Source: Pseudomonadota bacterium
Lineage (GTDB): Bacteria > Pseudomonadota > Gammaproteobacteria > Xanthomonadales > Rhodanobacteraceae
Length of the DNA stretch: 16,017 nt
Direction: 5' to 3'
Assembly (NCBI GenBank): GCA_023412995.1
Contig: JAEZQS010000015.1
Span: 1-16,017, forward strand
Part shown: in pieces, positions 13,394-16,017 of the stretch
Numbering within the stretch: the stretch's first letter is position 1
Layout: every line of letters starts with the position of its first letter
Notes under the pieces: model-generated
Database searches by the model: none
Told to the model about the DNA's origin: nothing
What the model saw: only the letters and a program-made list of their open reading frames with translations
Translations under genes and position numbers: made by a program

Positions 13394-14227
13394 TCAGCCG
13401 AAGCGGCCGGTGATGTAGTCCTCGGTGCGCTGGCACGCTGGCCGGGTGAAGAGGGTGGCGGTGTCGCCTGCTTCGACCAGTTCGCCGAGGTAGAGCAGGG
13501 CGGTGTAGTCGGAAACGCGTGCCGCCTGCTGCATGTTGTGGGTGACGATGGCGATGGTGAAGCGTTGCCGCAGCTCGCCGATCAGCTGCTCGATGCGGCC
13601 GGTGGCGATCGGGTCCAGCGCCGACGTCGGTTCGTCGAGCAGGAGCACTTCCGGGCGCAGCGCGATCGCACGCGCGATGCACAGGCGCTGCTGCTGCCCG
13701 CCGGACAGGCCGAGCGCGCTGGCGTGCAGCTTGTCGCGCACCTCGTCCCACAGGGCGGCGTCGCGCAGCGCCTGCTCCACCCGCCCGTCCATGTCCGCGC
13801 GCGACAGCCGCTCGTGGTGGCGGATGCCCCAGGCGATGTTCTCGTGGATGGACATCGGGAACGGCACCGGCTTCTGGAACACCATGCCGACCTTGCTGCG
13901 CAGCCGGTTGAGCGGGTAGCGCGGGTCGAGCACGTCCTCGCCGTCCAGCAGCACCTTGCCCTCGGCGCGCGCGCCCGGCTGCAGCGAATAGATCCGGTTG
14001 AATACGCGCAGCAAGGTCGACTTGCCGCAGCCGGACGGGCCGATCAGCGCCGTCACGCGCCGCTCCGGCAGGTCGAGGTCGATGCCCCGCAGCGCCTGCG
14101 TCGCGCCGTAGTGGAAGTCGAGTCCACGTGCCGACATCTTGACCGGGCTGGCGGCCGTGTGCGGCACGCGGGAAGCCGCGGCGACGGGCAGCACGGCCAG
14201 TGCCGCGGGGGCGAGCAGGTCACGCAT
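13394..14227 (-). CDS. pstB: phosphate ABC transporter ATP-binding protein PstB
   Basis: ATPase of the PstSCAB phosphate importer, 277 residues. Motifs: Walker A GPSGCGKST (63-71), Q-loop VGMVFQKPVPFPMS (113-126, typical of PstB), signature LSGGQQQRLCIARA (174-187), Walker B VLLLDEPTSALDP (194-206), H-loop His230 in VTHNMQQAARVSD. The end TEDYITGRFG is the usual PstB C-terminus. ATG 14225-14227 is supported by AAGAGGA 6 nt upstream and overlaps the pstA stop by 8 bp (ATGCGTGA). This start adds about 30 residues before the core, including a hydrophobic stretch (LLAPAALAVLPVAAA); the internal Met31 (14137) would give a more standard length but lacks a ribosome binding site. Confidence 0.96.
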   Translation of the reverse strand: MRDLLAPAALAVLPVAAASRVPHTAASPVKMSARGLDFHYGATQALRGIDLDLPERRVTALIGPSGCGKSTLLRVFNRIYSLQPGARAEGKVLLDGEDVLDPRYPLNRLRSKVGMVFQKPVPFPMSIHENIAWGIRHHERLSRADMDGRVEQALRDAALWDEVRDKLHASALGLSGGQQQRLCIARAIALRPEVLLLDEPTSALDPIATGRIEQLIGELRQRFTIAIVTHNMQQAARVSDYTALLYLGELVEAGDTATLFTRPACQRTEDYITGRFG

Positions 14228-15092
14228 GGGCGATCCTCTTGCAGGCAACGAGAAGCCGGGCAGCGATGCCCAGCAGGAGAACCAACCCGGTGACGACGAG
14301 GGCGCCGGCCCAGGCAAGCTCGTGCCAGGCGGCGTAGGGGCTCATCGCGAACTGGAACACCACCACCGGGACGCTGGCCATCGGGGCGTCCATGTCGTGC
14401 GACCAGTACTGGTTGTTGAGCGCGGTGAACAGGAGCGGCGCGGTTTCGCCGCTGATGCGCGCGAGCGCCAGCAGGACGCCGGTGACGATGCCCGGCAGTG
14501 CCGCCCGATGCAGCACCTGCAGCGTGACCTTCCATTGCGGCACGCCGAGGGAGAGCGCGGCCTCGCGCATCGTGTCGGGCACCAGCTGCAGCATCTCGTC
14601 GGTGGTGCGCACCACCACGGGGAGGACGATCAGCGCGAGCGCCAGCGACCCGGCCCAGCCGGAGAAGTGCCCGCTCGGGCGCACCACCAGCGTGTAGACG
14701 AACAGCCCCAGCACGATCGAGGGCGCCGACAGCAGGATGTCGTTGACGAAGCGCAGTGCTTCTCCCGCCGGACGCCGGCGCGCCAGCTCGGCCAGCCAGG
14801 TGCCGGCGGCCACGCCGACCGGCGCGGCGGCGAGGATCGCCACGGCGTTCATCAGCAGGCTGCCGAGCAGGGCATTGCCGAGGCCTCCCGACGAACCCGG
14901 TGCCGGGGTCGGCTCGGTGAACAGCAGCGGCCCGATCGCGCCGATGCCCCGCTGGACGGTGGTGCCGAGGATCCAGGCCAGCCAGAACAGCCCGGACAGC
15001 GCTGCCAGCGTGCACAGGACCATCGCGACGCCGTTGCGGATGCGCCGCCGGCGGTAGATGCGTGCGGTGGCCTGTTGCGCGCCGGCGTTCAT
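14220..15092 (-). CDS. pstA: phosphate ABC transporter permease PstA
   Basis: Inner-membrane permease of 290 residues pairing with PstC. Hydrophobic spans are visible near 23-43, 72-97, 118-137, 146-161, 201-210 and 262-284. The coupling region REAALSLGVPQWKVTLQVL (176-194) is followed by ALPGIVTGVLLALARISGETAPLLFTA (198-224), which is highly characteristic of PstA. ATG 15090-15092 overlaps the pstC stop (ATGA, 15089-15092), and its own stop overlaps pstB. The Arg-rich start (ARIYRRRRIRNG) fits the positive-inside rule for the cytoplasmic N-terminus. Confidence 0.96.
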   Translation of the reverse strand: MNAGAQQATARIYRRRRIRNGVAMVLCTLAALSGLFWLAWILGTTVQRGIGAIGPLLFTEPTPAPGSSGGLGNALLGSLLMNAVAILAAAPVGVAAGTWLAELARRRPAGEALRFVNDILLSAPSIVLGLFVYTLVVRPSGHFSGWAGSLALALIVLPVVVRTTDEMLQLVPDTMREAALSLGVPQWKVTLQVLHRAALPGIVTGVLLALARISGETAPLLFTALNNQYWSHDMDAPMASVPVVVFQFAMSPYAAWHELAWAGALVVTGLVLLLGIAARLLVACKRIAHA

Positions 15093-16017
15093 GCGTGCCC
15101 CTCCGCGCGCTGCAGGCGCCGGAGCATCAGCCGCGCCGCCGCCAGCACGATGAAGGTGACGACGAAGAGCAGGAAGCCGAGCGCCAGCAGCGAGGAGCGG
15201 TGCAGGTCGGTCTCCGCTTCCGTGAATTCATTGGCGATGGTCGCGGCAATCGAATTGCCCGGTTCCAGCAGCGAGGTGGTGAAGCGATGCGCGTTGCCGA
15301 GCACGAAGGTCACCGCCATCGTTTCGCCGAGGGCGCGCCCGAGGCCGAGGAAGATGCCTCCCACCACCGCCGTGCGTGCGCGCGGCAGGACGATGTGCCA
15401 GGCCACTTCCCAGGTCGTGCTGCCGAGCGCGTGCGCCGCTTCGCGCAGCGCCGGCGACACCGACAGGAACACCTCCCGCATCACCGAGGAGATGAAGGGG
15501 ATCACCATGATCGCGAGCACGATTCCCGCGGTCAGCATGCCGATGCCGAGTGGCGGCCCGCTGAAGAGCGGCCCCAGCAGCGGCAGCCCGCCAAGGTGCT
15601 GGTCGAGCCACGGCGTCACGTGGCGGCCCATCACCGGCACGAACACGAACAGGCCCCACATGCCGTAGATGATCGAGGGGATTGCCGCCAGCAGTTCGAT
15701 CGCCGCGCCGACCGGTCCGCGCAGCCACGGCGGCGCCAGCTCGGTGAGGAACACGGCGATGCCGAAGCTCACCGGCACGGCGATCAGCAGCGCGATGGTG
15801 GCCGTGACCAGCGTGCCCCACACCGGCACCAGCGCCCCGAAGCGCAGGTTCGAAGGATCCCACTGCGCCGACACCAGGAAGCCCCAGCCAAACGCGTCGA
15901 AGGCTTCGCTCCCGCCGTGCAGCATCGCCACGGCGGTGCCGGCGAGGGCCGCCAGCACGACGCATGCGGCGGCGGCGAGCACGCCGCGGAAAAGGCGGTC
16001 GGCGCGCTCATCGCGCG
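15089..16017 (-). CDS. pstC: phosphate ABC transporter permease PstC (5' end outside the window)
   Basis: The minus-strand frame is open to the window edge; 308 residues are visible, starting RDERADRLFRGVLAAAACVV, and the start codon lies beyond 16017. A GTG at 15982 exists but would cut into the first membrane span, so the gene is taken as partial. Diagnostic segments are the periplasmic/early part WDPSNLRFGALVPVWGTLV, PSIIYGMWGLFVFVP, and the coupling loop LREAAHALGSTTWEVAWHIV followed by GGIFLGLGRALGETMAVTFVLGN. It forms the pore with PstA. E. coli PstC has 319 residues, so only about 10-20 residues are missing. The phosphate-binding protein gene pstS and any Pho box should lie just beyond the right edge. 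Confidence 0.95.
   Translation of the reverse strand, partial: RDERADRLFRGVLAAAACVVLAALAGTAVAMLHGGSEAFDAFGWGFLVSAQWDPSNLRFGALVPVWGTLVTATIALLIAVPVSFGIAVFLTELAPPWLRGPVGAAIELLAAIPSIIYGMWGLFVFVPVMGRHVTPWLDQHLGGLPLLGPLFSGPPLGIGMLTAGIVLAIMVIPFISSVMREVFLSVSPALREAAHALGSTTWEVAWHIVLPRARTAVVGGIFLGLGRALGETMAVTFVLGNAHRFTTSLLEPGNSIAATIANEFTEAETDLHRSSLLALGFLLFVVTFIVLAAARLMLRRLQRAEGHA

Overview
The window is very GC-rich and encodes tightly packed genes with 4-bp ATGA/GTGA overlaps. Protein style (an Ala/Lys-tailed bTHX, a 69-residue CspA-type protein, PstB with a long N-terminus), small GGGATTS tandem heptamers between genes and glucokinase/6-phosphogluconolactonase gene pairing suggest a gammaproteobacterium of the Xanthomonadaceae/Lysobacteraceae (Xanthomonas, Lysobacter, Luteimonas type). 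That placement is an inference from recognition, not from a search. No rRNA, tRNA, CRISPR array, insertion sequence or phage gene was seen.

Positions 1-9285 form a glucan/glucoside uptake and catabolism locus. A minus-strand operon (9285 to 4786) encodes a lipoprotein of the glycoamylase-like/GH144 type, a lipoprotein solute-binding protein and two MalF/MalG-type permeases, all with 4-bp overlaps. The matching ATPase lies apart at 239-1366, also on the minus strand. Between them, on the plus strand, sits a three-gene operon (1602-4743): cytoplasmic GH1 beta-glucosidase, glucokinase and 6-phosphogluconolactonase. Read together: an exported lipoprotein trims a glucan, the ABC transporter imports the oligosaccharides, GH1 releases glucose, Glk makes glucose 6-phosphate and Pgl feeds the Entner-Doudoroff or pentose phosphate route. 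Because the GH144 family contains endo-beta-1,2-glucanases, the most interesting reading is a beta-1,2-glucan or sophoro-oligosaccharide pathway.

Positions 9286-11086 hold a 301-bp spacer, then a MerC-domain membrane protein whose start codon is overlapped by a Zur-box-like palindrome containing a perfect TATAAT, then a CDF zinc/cadmium-type efflux protein with its own probable promoter and Shine-Dalgarno sequence. This looks like a small metal (zinc) homeostasis locus with two opposite control modes.

Positions 11087-12632 hold housekeeping and stress genes: bTHX ribosomal protein, a cold-shock protein with a long leader and a textbook terminator, and a rhomboid protease. Positions 12681-16017 (minus strand) are the phosphate uptake operon pstC-pstA-pstB-phoU; pstC runs off the window edge and pstS is expected beyond it.
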